A stretch of DNA of 64,000 nt from Vibrio tritonius (GCF_001547935.1 NZ_AP014635.1:2108001-2172000); one strand, 5' to 3'; counted from the first letter of the stretch, positions 28,776 through 37,718 are shown. Notes: generated by a model from the letters alone, not told the origin. Numbers and translations: made by a program.

Positions 28776-29963
28776 CTATAACTTAGTAATTCGCATCCAG
28801 TTCAGGCTAAATCCTCCGGTTTGAGCATAAATACCGAAATTATAACTGCCTGCATTGAGCGTAACTTCTTGAGTGATCGTTTGCCAAGTTTGCGTGCCCC
28901 CTGTTGATCCGAGGTCAACATAGCCAACGACATTGGCGCCAGCGTTGTAATCCAAAGAGAGACGCGCTGCACTGTTGGTGCTCGCTACTCGATACTCAAT
29001 TTGGTATTTACCTGACGTTGGAAGTGTAATGTTGCTGTATGCCACCCAATCCCCCGTATCAAACGAGCTAACATCAGAACCACCATCCATATCACTCGTA
29101 CTTTCTGTGGTTACACCACTCATATTGGCGTAATTTTCTGCTTCCACTTGTGTTGAGAACATTGTCGAATTCGCCGTTCCCGTGTGAGTACTGGCCGTAT
29201 TCGAACTGTCTTGATACACGCGGACGTAATCCACATACATTTTGGCAGGTAAAACAGAGTCATCAACGGTGAAACCTGGCCAATTGCCCCCTACGGCAAG
29301 GTTAAGTAACAGATAAAACTCTTTGTGAAACTCATCGGTATCACCCACATTATTTAAAATGCTCATTTCATGAAACAGCACTCCGTCGACATACCATTTC
29401 ATCATGCTCGCATCCCACTCAACGGTGTAAACATGATATTGACTCATATCTAATGCGGTACTGGTTCCGGAATAACTGGCATGTAAATTGGCCCACCAAT
29501 GTACGGTGCCATACACCACGTTTTCCGTATTAATGCGCTCCATAATGTCGATTTCACCGGAATAAGGCCAACCTACACTTCCCATGTTCGATCCTAGCAT
29601 CCAAAATGCAGGCCATAACCCTGTGCCAGTGGGAAGTTTTATCCGCGCTTCAATCTTCCCGTATTTGAATGATTGACTACCCGATGTATTCATTCGAGCC
29701 GACGTATAGCTGTACCCACCTGTGGATTCCTTTTTGGCAGTAATCACCAAGTTGCCGTTTTCAACGGTAGCGTTCTCGGCCAGATAATATTCAAGTTCGT
29801 TATTCCCCCAACCTGATGAACCATTTCCGGTTTCAAACGTCCAACTTGATCCTACGCTATCAGTAAATTCATCATCCCATACCAGTTGCCAATCTGCGCT
29901 ATTGGCTGAAAAAGAAGCCCCCAGCCCAGCGAGCAATATGATCGCAGCTTTATTATGTTTCAT
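28776..29963 (-). CDS. Secreted GH16 glycoside hydrolase with CBM6 (laminarinase-like)
   Basis: This 395-residue protein has a signal peptide (AAIILLAGLGASFSANS), then a GH16 catalytic domain with the active-site SGEIDIMERIN (the ExDxxE pattern) and WPAFWMLGSNMG. After an S/T-rich linker comes a C-terminal CBM6 domain (VEAENYANMSG, DTGDWVAYSNITLP, SFNLNWMRI-like end). The catalytic part resembles beta-1,3-glucanases of marine bacteria, so laminarin or related algal glucans are likely substrates; agar-specific activity is less likely. It stands alone, with AGGAG before the ATG. Confidence 0.88.
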   Translation of the reverse strand: MKHNKAAIILLAGLGASFSANSADWQLVWDDEFTDSVGSSWTFETGNGSSGWGNNELEYYLAENATVENGNLVITAKKESTGGYSYTSARMNTSGSQSFKYGKIEARIKLPTGTGLWPAFWMLGSNMGSVGWPYSGEIDIMERINTENVVYGTVHWWANLHASYSGTSTALDMSQYHVYTVEWDASMMKWYVDGVLFHEMSILNNVGDTDEFHKEFYLLLNLAVGGNWPGFTVDDSVLPAKMYVDYVRVYQDSSNTASTHTGTANSTMFSTQVEAENYANMSGVTTESTSDMDGGSDVSSFDTGDWVAYSNITLPTSGKYQIEYRVASTNSAARLSLDYNAGANVVGYVDLGSTGGTQTWQTITQEVTLNAGSYNFGIYAQTGGFSLNWMRITKL

Positions 29964-30148
29964 CGTTATCGACTCCTATCCTTTATTTGTCCCATGGTTT
30001 CATTCACCTTGAATCAGTAATAGCAGAGTAACCTTATAAAACTCATGGTGTTTGATTATTTATTGATCAGGACGAATAGTGAGAGGATTTAAGACAATTT
30101 ATTGCCCAAACAGCCCGCCACAGAGTTAGCTTTTAACGACACCAAAGA

Positions 30149-30180
30149 AAAAACCAGTGAAGTCTCGCTCACTGGTTTTA
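30149..30180 (-). terminator. Terminator of the pterin synthase-like gene
   Basis: AAAACCAGTGA and TCACTGGTTTT form an 11-bp stem. On the minus strand it ends in TTTTTTCTTT. Confidence 0.88.
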
Positions 30181-30210
30181 GGCATGCAGAATGTATAACC
30201 GATGTTTGAA

Positions 30211-31026
30211 TTACAGCAGCGTCACCGCACCTTTAGATAGGCCTTCACTCACGCGCACTTGAATGGACGTGGCGTTAGGTTGCAAAGTGTGTACTTTCTT
30301 GGCAATGTGGCGGGAGATGTTTTCGATGGAAGGTTCACCTTCAACCAGTTCAAGCAATGCGTTAGGCAACTGAACTTCAAAATTACCTTGGGATGCACTG
30401 TATCGAATCATTGAGCGACCAGAATCAAACATCACATCACTTTCATTAAAAAAGTGCTTACCGTTCAAGCTAGAGGCGATCAATCGATGGGTTTCAACAC
30501 AAGGCTTACCATCAATGATCACTTGCAGATCCGCACTGTGGCCATGAATAATGCGCTGACAGTTTCCATCATGCAGCTTTAAGCCATGATTGTATTGAAA
30601 GCTAGGCGTTGGGTTCGGCTTAAGCTCAATCTGGAAATCAAACATTGGCATCTCAGCGCTGAATTTCTCCAGTAAGAAGCTTTTGATGTTGTCCAGATAA
30701 TGCTCAGCTGTCATGGCAATTGGGCAATACATCTGGATGGGTCCCATCGAGCTAATCACTCCAGCAGACACCGGAAACTCGCCCTGGCCAATACCATCTT
30801 GCACAGAAATAAATTGTGGGTCACACACCAAACGGTGGTCGACTTCTTTATCACAAATCGCTTTGAGTCTGGGTTTGATTTTGCCGAAATCGGAGATCAT
30901 ACCGGAGTCGTTACGATCACCAGCTACAACAACGCAAAGCGAGACGCTGTCTCCGCGGATTTCACCACCGTGATAAACTGAAAAATCAATTGCAGTAAGA
31001 TCGTCAATGTACATCGCAGTTTTCAC
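30211..31026 (-). CDS. Two-domain 6-pyruvoyl/6-carboxytetrahydropterin synthase-like protein (QueD/PTPS fold)
   Basis: At 271 residues it is about twice the usual QueD length. The N-terminal half keeps the middle motif of the family (SGMISDFGKIKPRLKAI, then VDHRL), but where the zinc site should be it has YHGGEIRGDSVSL. The C-terminal half has the Cys plus HGH site (NCQRIIHGHSADLQVI) and the closing SIENISRHIAKKV and VRVSEG. The active site may therefore be assembled from both halves. The substrate, a queuosine precursor or folate-type pterin, is uncertain. Confidence 0.75.
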   Translation of the reverse strand: MKTAMYIDDLTAIDFSVYHGGEIRGDSVSLCVVVAGDRNDSGMISDFGKIKPRLKAICDKEVDHRLVCDPQFISVQDGIGQGEFPVSAGVISSMGPIQMYCPIAMTAEHYLDNIKSFLLEKFSAEMPMFDFQIELKPNPTPSFQYNHGLKLHDGNCQRIIHGHSADLQVIIDGKPCVETHRLIASSLNGKHFFNESDVMFDSGRSMIRYSASQGNFEVQLPNALLELVEGEPSIENISRHIAKKVHTLQPNATSIQVRVSEGLSKGAVTLL

Positions 31027-31204
31027 GACACTACCTCTTCAATAAATGAGCCTATTGGCTAAAACCGGCGGATTGTCGGTAAACTGGCTCAGTTTTTCAA
31101 GCGCGTTATTGATTTACAAAAAAGTTATTTACATAGCCATTAATAAGATTTATCGATTAACTTAACAGCATAACGAAGTGTTATACCATAACAGTTTTTT
31201 CGTG

Positions 31205-31846
31205 CTAAAAATCTTCTCGGCCTTGCAACTCAGTAAAATCACTCATCACCCATTTTTGATAGCCCGGGCGACTTTGTAGCAAGTCAAACCATCTTGCGAC
31301 TTGCGGCGGCAGTGTAATAGGTAAGCCCTGAGCAGTGAGTCGATAAAGCACAGCTCCAGCACAAATGTCTGCAAGCGAGATATGTTCGCCAATCAAAAAA
31401 CGGTTTTCCGTTAATTGCTGCTCTAACTGTGCAAGGCACTCTTCACATTTAGCTAAGTGGCTATTCACTTCTGCCATGTTCCGCTTGGAAGCTGGCATAC
31501 GATAGTAGCCCCAAAAGGTGCCCATAAAAGCTTGTTGAAAAATCAGATGTGACCAATCCATCCAGCGTTCATAAAGAGAACGTTCATAAGCATCCTTCGG
31601 ACACCATTGCTCATCCCCGTAAGCAGCAGCCAAATAGCGCAAAATGGTGTGTGATTCCCACACGGATTTGTCGCCATCGATCAACACTGGGACTTTACGC
31701 ATAGGATTGAATTCACCAAACTCAGGCGCATCAAGCCCGCCAAACCGGCCGCCCAGCTCCACATGCTCATAATTTAGTTCGAGTTCATCGAGTAACCACA
31801 ACACTTTTTGCACATTAAACGATGTGGTTCGTCCATACAATTTCAT
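31205..31846 (-). CDS. Glutathione S-transferase
   Basis: This 213-residue protein has an N-terminal thioredoxin-like domain (MKLYGRTTSFNVQKVLWLLDE, cis-proline in RKVPVLIDGDKSVWESHTIL) and an all-helical C-terminal domain with LIGEHISLADI. This is a typical cytosolic GST that conjugates or reduces with glutathione; the substrate is not visible. The next gene on the strand is a glutathione-linked GFA-type protein, which may be coincidental. Confidence 0.88.
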   Translation of the reverse strand: MKLYGRTTSFNVQKVLWLLDELELNYEHVELGGRFGGLDAPEFGEFNPMRKVPVLIDGDKSVWESHTILRYLAAAYGDEQWCPKDAYERSLYERWMDWSHLIFQQAFMGTFWGYYRMPASKRNMAEVNSHLAKCEECLAQLEQQLTENRFLIGEHISLADICAGAVLYRLTAQGLPITLPPQVARWFDLLQSRPGYQKWVMSDFTELQGREDF

Positions 31847-31869
31847 CCTAAACTCCGTTTACTATCTCT

Positions 31870-32280
31870 CTAACTATTAGGAAATCCTGCTTTTTTCTCT
31901 GCGCTCAACCCGACCTGATACCAATGAGGCTGCTCAACACAAAACAATTGGGCATCCACTTGTTTTGATGGCTCTTCATCCAAACATCCCGCTGGCACCA
32001 CCATGGTGTTACTGGCTTTGGATATGTATGGTAGCGGTGAACCGCATTCAGGGCAGAAGGCTTTGGTAAAAGCACGATGGGGGTCATCATAGCGTTTCAC
32101 CAACTCTGCACCTTTTAGCCAAGTGAGATTGTCGACTTCTGTAAACAAATTCGCTGCATGAGCGGTGCCCATCATCTTGCGGCGCTGGTCACAATGACAG
32201 AAATAGAAACGAGAAAACTCGTCTTTGACAATAAACATGATTTTTTGGCAGTAACAACTACCGTGAATCAACTTTGACAT
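31870..32280 (-). CDS. GFA/CENP-V-family protein lacking one zinc cysteine
   Basis: This 136-residue protein is of the glutathione-dependent formaldehyde-activating enzyme-like (Mss4-like) fold. It keeps the first pair GSCYCQKI and the last pair FCPECGSPL. The central motif, normally CHCxxCRK, reads CHCDQRRKMMGT, so one of the three central cysteines is an arginine. The catalytic zinc site is therefore probably altered. It lies 23 bp upstream of the GST gene and may be cotranscribed. Confidence 0.8.
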   Translation of the reverse strand: MSKLIHGSCYCQKIMFIVKDEFSRFYFCHCDQRRKMMGTAHAANLFTEVDNLTWLKGAELVKRYDDPHRAFTKAFCPECGSPLPYISKASNTMVVPAGCLDEEPSKQVDAQLFCVEQPHWYQVGLSAEKKAGFPNS

Positions 32281-32300
32281 AACGTACTCCCTGTACTGGA

Positions 32301-32471
32301 TTATTCCCTGGTATCACTCCCTTTGAGTGAATTTCGATTCGGTTTCTTTGACATAAAGAAACCGCAAGCATCACGCTTAGCCTGTGTGGGCTGATCCCAC
32401 GCTCCGCACTGATCTTTTAGATTCTCTTTCGCCCGGACGAAATGCCGACACTGACCACAGTAATTTCCCAC
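32301..32471 (-). CDS. Small four-cysteine protein, 56 aa, GTG start
   Basis: A reading frame from the GTG at 32471 to the TAA at 32301 encodes 56 residues. It starts GNYCGQCRHF and continues DQCGAWDQPTQ and DACGFFMSKK, giving cysteines at 5, 8, 22 and 36. AAGGA lies seven bases before the GTG. The Cys spacing suggests a small metal-binding protein. I do not recognise a named family. Composition and the ribosome binding site support a real gene, one easily missed because of its size and start codon. Confidence 0.65.
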   Translation of the reverse strand: MGNYCGQCRHFVRAKENLKDQCGAWDQPTQAKRDACGFFMSKKPNRNSLKGSDTRE

Positions 32472-32571
32472 AACTTATCCTTCGTCCTTGGAAAAATTCT
32501 GTTATCCGTCAATGCTAGGATGAACTCAAGCGACTGCCTCACAAAAGCTAAAGATCAGCGTGTTAGGGCAA

Positions 32572-32997
32572 TTACGATTGACCAAGATAAGGGGTGAGAA
32601 ACTGGGAAACCACCGCACCTTCTACGCCGATGTCGACTTTGATGCCAGCATCTTCCAAGATGGCGATACCTTTGCCACTATTGCGCGGATCAGGATCCAA
32701 CATTGCCACCACAACATGCTTTATCCCTGTGCTTACCAAGGTTTTGGCACACGCTGAAGTTCGGCCGACAAAGGAACAGGGTTCTAAAGTGACATACGCC
32801 GTCATACCATTAAATGAACCTTGGTAGGCGTTTAATGCTTCCACTTCGGCGTGATTGCCACCAATAGCTTGTGTGTAACCCTCCGCGACAATCACATTGT
32901 CTTTTACCAACACACAACCGACCGGCGGATTTGGCCGACATTTTGGCAACGCTTGTTGCGAAATTTCCAAGGCGCGCAACATAAATGAGTTAGACAT
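32572..32997 (-). CDS. RibD-like deaminase domain protein
   Basis: This protein of about 141 residues consists of one cytidine deaminase-like domain with the zinc motifs NHAEVEAL and LEPCSFVGRTSACAKTL, the latter typical of the RibD pyrimidine deaminase. The reductase domain of RibD is absent, so it is a stand-alone deaminase, perhaps for a riboflavin-like or other pyrimidine. The start at 32997 has GGGAGAG upstream. It lies among many small accessory genes. Confidence 0.8.
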   Translation of the reverse strand: MSNSFMLRALEISQQALPKCRPNPPVGCVLVKDNVIVAEGYTQAIGGNHAEVEALNAYQGSFNGMTAYVTLEPCSFVGRTSACAKTLVSTGIKHVVVAMLDPDPRNSGKGIAILEDAGIKVDIGVEGAVVSQFLTPYLGQS

Positions 32998-33028
32998 TGA
33001 CTCTCCCTTCACTCCTAGAAATTAGGAT

Positions 33029-33463
33029 TTATTGAACATCGGTGCGATAACTCATCGCAATTAATGGATGGCCACCAACCACTTCACACGTATCTACGTA
33101 TTTAAAACCAAAATTTTCGTAGTAACCACGTAGGTGCTGATGAGCATGAATGTCGATATGGTGAACACGCTGTTTAATCGCGTAATCAATAGCTTTTTGA
33201 ATCACCGCTTTCGCAACACCCGCACCACGAAAAGCTTTCAATACTGCCACGCGGGCTAAGATAGCTGAAGAAGCCGAGGAAAATGAGAGTCGTGCGGTAG
33301 CTACCGGCGTGGAATCGTCAGTCACCAAAAGATGCATTGATTCTTGGTCAAGTCCATCTAAATCTAACTCTTGTGGAATCAACTGTTCCTGAACAAACAC
33401 GGCATAACGTATTTGCTGTGCTTGCTTAATGATCTGTGCACTGTTACCAATAACCACATCCAT
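33029..33463 (-). CDS. GNAT-family N-acetyltransferase
   Basis: This protein of about 144 residues has the acetyl-CoA motif AVLKAFRGAGVAKAVIQKAI and the C-terminal YYENFGFKYV. The start at 33463 (MDVVIGNSAQ) is supported by AAAGGA; the longer frame to 33547 would overlap the neighbouring gene. The substrate is unknown. Confidence 0.82.
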   Translation of the reverse strand: MDVVIGNSAQIIKQAQQIRYAVFVQEQLIPQELDLDGLDQESMHLLVTDDSTPVATARLSFSSASSAILARVAVLKAFRGAGVAKAVIQKAIDYAIKQRVHHIDIHAHQHLRGYYENFGFKYVDTCEVVGGHPLIAMSYRTDVQ

Positions 33464-33483
33464 ATTCGTTATCCTTTTATCGG

Positions 33484-33810
33484 CTATTTTTCCTCTGGTA
33501 GCGCTTTGCGATAGTAATAGTTTTGAATCACCACAAATAGCAACCAAGCCACACTAATGATGGTAAGCACCGAGCCTAGCGGTAACGAGACCAACATTAA
33601 CCAACCAAAAACCAACATGCTGTAAAGAATGTCGCCGACATCGACACCAAAAATGATGCATGGGTTGACAGCACCTTCATCCAGAAGACAGTGCTTAACA
33701 TTGGCAATCGCGCCAGCCACCATTACCGAGATCAACGGCAACACAGAGAAAAATAGCGAGCATATCACTGCAATGATCGGCAGCTTCATCTTACGTTTCT
33801 TAGCGTTCAT
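33484..33810 (-). CDS. Small membrane protein, 108 aa
   Basis: The protein has a basic N terminus (MNAKKRKMK) and two or three hydrophobic segments (LPIIAVICSLFFSVLPLISVM and MLVFGWLMLVSLPLGSVL, each within a longer stretch). Its start overlaps the end of the upstream acetyltransferase by 4 bp, so the two are probably translationally coupled. I do not recognise a family. Confidence 0.65.
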   Translation of the reverse strand: MNAKKRKMKLPIIAVICSLFFSVLPLISVMVAGAIANVKHCLLDEGAVNPCIIFGVDVGDILYSMLVFGWLMLVSLPLGSVLTIISVAWLLFVVIQNYYYRKALPEEK

Positions 33811-34238
33811 ACTAACTCTCTTTGAAACACTATCTTTCCACTTGTCGGGGTTTGGCCTGCTTCGTAATCCGTGATCTGGTAACCGCTGGCAATCAAAAGA
33901 CGCAGCATATTAGGGTACGCATTCATCGACTTTACCGTGATAAATTGATAGCCCGATGTTCGCGCCCAATGTTCTTGATACCGGCGTAGCTCAGATGCAA
34001 CACCTTGTTGGCGATGGGACGGGATAACACCGCCTATCCAACTGTAAAACTCCAAACTTGAAAGCTGATAACCGACTTTATACCCAACGATTTGCCCATC
34101 GATTTTAGCCAGTAAAATCAAATGCGGAATGCCTGACAAACGCTCATTAAGACGTTCGCGCGTATTACGCCCATCAAATTCGGGAATCAGTGCATCAATA
34201 AACAAAATATCATCAATTGAGCCTTGTTCAATCAACAT
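33807..34238 (-). CDS. GNAT-family N-acetyltransferase
   Basis: This 143-residue GNAT protein has the motif A-like VIPSHRQQGVASELRRYQEHW and ends in GKIVFQRELV. It overlaps the membrane protein gene downstream by 4 bp. The substrate is unknown. Confidence 0.82.
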   Translation of the reverse strand: MLIEQGSIDDILFIDALIPEFDGRNTRERLNERLSGIPHLILLAKIDGQIVGYKVGYQLSSLEFYSWIGGVIPSHRQQGVASELRRYQEHWARTSGYQFITVKSMNAYPNMLRLLIASGYQITDYEAGQTPTSGKIVFQRELV

Positions 34239-34376
34239 ACGCCATCAACCATCTACAACACAATAAGTTAGCTGCGTTTATAGCACATTTAACAGGGTAT
34301 AGGAAAAGAGAGTCTGTTGGGGGAAGTCATAGAGAAAGAAAGAAGAGCAGAGCAAAAACCAAAGCCCGTAAAAAAG

Positions 34377-34407
34377 AAAACGCATAGAACCGAGATTCTA
34401 TGCGTTA
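34377..34407 (-). terminator. Terminator of the DUF3297 gene
   Basis: AACGCATAGAA and TTCTATGCGTT form an 11-bp stem. On the minus strand it is followed by TTCTTTTTT. Confidence 0.85.
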
Positions 34408-34427
34408 TTAATTCAACTCAATTCAGC

Positions 34428-34676
34428 TTATTTGTAGAACGCTTCTACTTCGCCTTTCAGAGTGATTAGCATTGGGTTACCGTAGCGGTCTTTTGCTTTT
34501 GGTGAAGGAATTTTTACCCAACCTTCGCTGATGCAATACTCTTCCACGTCGGTGCGTTCTTTACCGTTAAGAAGAATACCAATGTGGTGTTCAAAACACT
34601 CTTCAACAAAGAATTTGCTACGTGGGTTACCAGACAAACGATCTGGCAGGGTTGGCTTTGCGCTAGCGTCGCTCAT
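34428..34676 (-). CDS. DUF3297 family protein
   Basis: This 82-residue protein matches DUF3297: LPDRLSGNPRSKFFVEECFE, GILLNGKERTDVEEYC, and EGWVKIPSPKAKDRYG. It is widespread in proteobacteria and of unknown function. It is monocistronic with its own terminator. Confidence 0.85.
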   Translation of the reverse strand: MSDASAKPTLPDRLSGNPRSKFFVEECFEHHIGILLNGKERTDVEEYCISEGWVKIPSPKAKDRYGNPMLITLKGEVEAFYK

Positions 34677-34826
34677 AGTTATAACCTGAAAAAAATGAAT
34701 GGTGGCGCATTGTAGTCAATACACCTAGCCGCGACAAGGTAACAATGCGCAAAGTGAATAGGATAGCGGCTAATAAATGGTTTTTACCCACCAGCGAGCG
34801 TGGATATCCCTAAAGTGCACCGCTCA

Positions 34827-35279
34827 TTACAACGTGAATGCCAACGCATGGCTCACCTTACCAAAGTCGTAAAAAAGGTCGTCTTCACCAAGCACTTTAA
34901 AACCATAGGTTCGATACAATTTAACGGCACGTTGATTGTTCTTAAAGCAGCTTAATGTCACCGCTTTACCCTCACCTGCGGCCATCCGTTCCAATTGAAC
35001 CAAGACTTGCTGCGCGTAGCCATGGCCTTGGTACGGACGAAAAATTGCCAAAAAGTGGATATGCAAACTCGCTTCTTTGTAACGATGACAAACCACCCCA
35101 ACGCGCTCACCATCGACTTCAGCCCAATAAAACCACTCCGGCTTTAAGTGCTGCTTAAAATTGCTCTCCTGAAATTCCTCATCCCAGCCTAGGGCTTCAT
35201 CAATAATGGGATGCATAGATACTTTAAACAGCTCAAACATCTGAGCAAATTCTTCTGGTTTAATTGGGGTTAAGTCCAT
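34827..35279 (-). CDS. GNAT-family N-acetyltransferase
   Basis: This 150-residue protein has the acetyl-CoA binding motif FRPYQGHGYAQQVLVQLERM and the C-terminal NNQRAVKLYRTYGFKVLGED. GGAAAGC precedes the ATG. The substrate is unknown. It lies directly downstream of a NUDIX gene with 22 bp between them. Confidence 0.85.
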   Translation of the reverse strand: MDLTPIKPEEFAQMFELFKVSMHPIIDEALGWDEEFQESNFKQHLKPEWFYWAEVDGERVGVVCHRYKEASLHIHFLAIFRPYQGHGYAQQVLVQLERMAAGEGKAVTLSCFKNNQRAVKLYRTYGFKVLGEDDLFYDFGKVSHALAFTL

Positions 35280-35301
35280 GCATTGCTTTCCTATGCTCTT
35301 T

Positions 35302-35688
35302 TTACAAAAATTGCTCTAACTGATGTTCAATAAAATCGGCATCCGCTGCATGAAATTCATCAACTGGAATCTGGGTAGGCTCGAACCAGAAGAACGTTTG
35401 CTGACGCGTGCTATCTACTTCTGTCGGCGTGGTTGAACGGTTTCCTTCAAAGACAATGTAATGAATTTTTCCACCAAATTCATTTTCAGCTTGGAAAGCC
35501 CCCTTCACTGCGAGTTGCTCTAGGCCTGTTTCTTCCCACAATTCACGTGCGGCGGCCACTTCCGGCGTTTCACCGCTATCAATCGAACCACCCGGGAACT
35601 CAAGCACCATGCCTTCGCTACGTCGAAAGCGCTCTTGAATTAAAACTCGACCTTCCCTAACAACGACGGCCATGGAAAGATTTTTCAT
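35302..35688 (-). CDS. NUDIX hydrolase
   Basis: This 128-residue protein contains a Nudix box: GGSIDSGETPE followed by AARELWEETG, fitting GX5EX7REUXEEXGU. Nudix enzymes cleave nucleoside diphosphates linked to another group; the substrate is not visible. It lies in a tandem of acetyltransferase genes. Confidence 0.88.
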   Translation of the reverse strand: MKNLSMAVVVREGRVLIQERFRRSEGMVLEFPGGSIDSGETPEVAAARELWEETGLEQLAVKGAFQAENEFGGKIHYIVFEGNRSTTPTEVDSTRQQTFFWFEPTQIPVDEFHAADADFIEHQLEQFL

Positions 35689-35733
35689 TGGCTACCATCC
35701 TTACTATTGGTGAAATACAATCGTTATAACCAG

Positions 35734-36201
35734 TTAATCCAGTAGCTGGCACATGATATGAGACTGATTAACAAAGCCAAGCTGCGTGTAAAACTGCTGC
35801 GCTGACTCATTAAACGCCATCACTTCTAATCGAATTTGCTCCGCACCCTGCTCTTTTGCCCAGTTGCGGCATGCTTGCATCAAATGTTGACCAATGCCTT
35901 GAGAGCGGCAATGTTCATCAACCACTATGGTTCCAATGCGGCAAATACGGCAGCGAACCAAAAATGAGATAGTCTCATTTTGAGTGATCGTCGCAGTAAT
36001 ATAACCGACGACGTTTTTATCAATCTCAGCCACCAAAAACAGGTATGATTCATCTTTTAACGCATTCATTAAAAGGGCTTTATCCGCTTCACTAGGCAGT
36101 GCAAAAGCTTCCGGAGCATTCGCAAAATGTAGGTTTCCTATCTGCATATTGAGAGTAAACAAAGCCTCAATATCAGCAGCCGTTGCTTGGCGAATAATCA
36201 T
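35734..36201 (-). CDS. GNAT-family N-acetyltransferase
   Basis: This protein of about 155 residues has VVDEHCRSQGIGQHLMQACR as acetyl-CoA site and FNESAQQFYTQLGFVNQSH at the end. The start at 36201 (MIIRQATAAD) is preceded by AAGGAAA. The substrate is unknown. Confidence 0.85.
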   Translation of the reverse strand: MIIRQATAADIEALFTLNMQIGNLHFANAPEAFALPSEADKALLMNALKDESYLFLVAEIDKNVVGYITATITQNETISFLVRCRICRIGTIVVDEHCRSQGIGQHLMQACRNWAKEQGAEQIRLEVMAFNESAQQFYTQLGFVNQSHIMCQLLD

Positions 36202-36241
36202 GGGTATTTCCTTTAATTTATCTTGCCCAACCATTAGACAA

Positions 36242-37030
36242 TCACAAGCAGTTCTCTATCGTGTTAAGCCACATGGGAAGATGCGTTCTATACCAATTGA
36301 AATAACGTTCAGCACCTGCTTTCTGGCGTATTTTTAGTAGGTTCGTCACTTCAATCGCAATCCACATTTTGGCGATAATCAATTGCTTTAATAAAGATCT
36401 ATCAGATAGCGATGAATTATAAAACAGATATTTTTCAATAATATGTAGATAATCATCTAGCGAGCCCATCCCTTTCACCAAGGGGGCTAAGTCAATAGCG
36501 GGGCTTCCAAAGCCAAACCGTTCCCAATCAAATAAAACCAGCTCACCAGAATCTCTTACTCCCCAATTGCCATCGTTTGAATCGCCGGAGATCAGCCCAC
36601 TCGGACCAAAAAGATCCGCTGAACATGCTTGAATTGAACGAACCATTTCTTCGCACATGTCTGGCAAACCCAATGTAGCTAAAGCGAATTCGGTATCTAC
36701 CAATTGCCAGCGGTGCTGCTTTACGGGGAAAGAGGGTTGATAGTCGGATTGATGAATCAATGACAGCTGTTTAAAAACACTCTTATGTTCAACGAGCTGT
36801 TCTAAAGAAACCTTCCTAGGAATAAATTCGAGATACAAATCATGCTGATCTAACCAAACCAATTTTGGTGTATTCACACCTTTCAATTCAGAAGCTGCAA
36901 ACTGATAAAAACCCGTTTCAACAGAATTAGCACCCTGCTTACGAATACAGGTTCTACCTTGATATTCAACTAAGGTAACTTTGGATTCACCCATCTGTGA
37001 AAGATCGTTAACCTTACGCCTATTCCCCAT
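36242..37030 (-). CDS. Phosphotransferase of the aminoglycoside/choline kinase-like fold
   Basis: This 262-residue protein has the kinase-like catalytic pattern SGDSNDGNWGVRDSG (a variant of the HGDxxxxN loop with H replaced by S) and LVLFDWERFGFGSPAIDLAP (the DxD/DW metal site). The family phosphorylates small molecules, including aminoglycosides and choline. The HGD to SGD change may affect activity. The start is uncertain, with no clear ribosome binding site at 37030 or at the alternative ATG 36994. Confidence 0.72.
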   Translation of the reverse strand: MGNRRKVNDLSQMGESKVTLVEYQGRTCIRKQGANSVETGFYQFAASELKGVNTPKLVWLDQHDLYLEFIPRKVSLEQLVEHKSVFKQLSLIHQSDYQPSFPVKQHRWQLVDTEFALATLGLPDMCEEMVRSIQACSADLFGPSGLISGDSNDGNWGVRDSGELVLFDWERFGFGSPAIDLAPLVKGMGSLDDYLHIIEKYLFYNSSLSDRSLLKQLIIAKMWIAIEVTNLLKIRQKAGAERYFNWYRTHLPMWLNTIENCL

Positions 37031-37039
37031 TACAGAGTC

Positions 37040-37642
37040 TCAATCCACCAGCTCGATACCTAAACATTCCAACAAACTCAGCGCTTCAAAACGCGTGAAT
37101 TTCGCTCCTTTGACTTGGTTCTCTAATACATCAATCGTGTAGTTAGTCGACTCACTAAAATCAACTTGCTGCAGATTGGTTCGCATAAACAAGCTGTTGG
37201 TGAAATCACAGTAGGTCATAGTGGAATCAGGAAACTTCCCTTCTCGAAAATCAACATCGTGTAGTTTGCATTCGTCCAACACCAATTCATGCAGCGTTAA
37301 ACCATAGAAAGAGTTATCAGTCATAATGCAGCGCTTAAATGTCAATTCAAAGTCGACGTGAAACACCGGCCAAGTTACCTTAGTCCAGTCCACCCCCACC
37401 AATTTGCACTCAGTAAACGTCATGCCAAAGACTTTCGTATTGGGCAACGACACCAAACTCACATTGCAACGCTCAAATTCACAGTTAGTGAATTTGCAGT
37501 TTTTAAATTCGGCACCAGAAAAATCACAATCTTCGAAACGGCACTCCTCAAATTCGCTATTTTTCAGTCGCAAGTCATCACTCACTAGCTTGCTAAAACA
37601 GGCATCAAAATAGCTTTCGCCATCGGTTAAGGTATCCATCAT
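37040..37642 (-). CDS. Pentapeptide-repeat protein (Qnr-like fold)
   Basis: This protein of about 200 residues consists of A(D/N)LXX-type pentapeptides: FEECRFEDCDFSGAEFKNCK, then KFTNCEFERCNVS, FTECKLVGVDWTKVTW, LDECKLHDVDF. These form a right-handed quadrilateral beta-helix. The break between two repeat blocks and the C-terminal helix resemble Qnr proteins, which protect gyrase and are natural to Vibrionaceae, but a Qnr role is unproven. GGAG lies five bases before the ATG at 37642; the longer frame to 37699 adds no family sequence. Confidence 0.82.
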   Translation of the reverse strand: MMDTLTDGESYFDACFSKLVSDDLRLKNSEFEECRFEDCDFSGAEFKNCKFTNCEFERCNVSLVSLPNTKVFGMTFTECKLVGVDWTKVTWPVFHVDFELTFKRCIMTDNSFYGLTLHELVLDECKLHDVDFREGKFPDSTMTYCDFTNSLFMRTNLQQVDFSESTNYTIDVLENQVKGAKFTRFEALSLLECLGIELVD

Positions 37643-37718
37643 GTTCTCCGGTGGATTTAAGGAAAATGAATTTGGCAAACACAATACCAACTCACACAAG
37701 TTATCGCATTGTTTTCTC

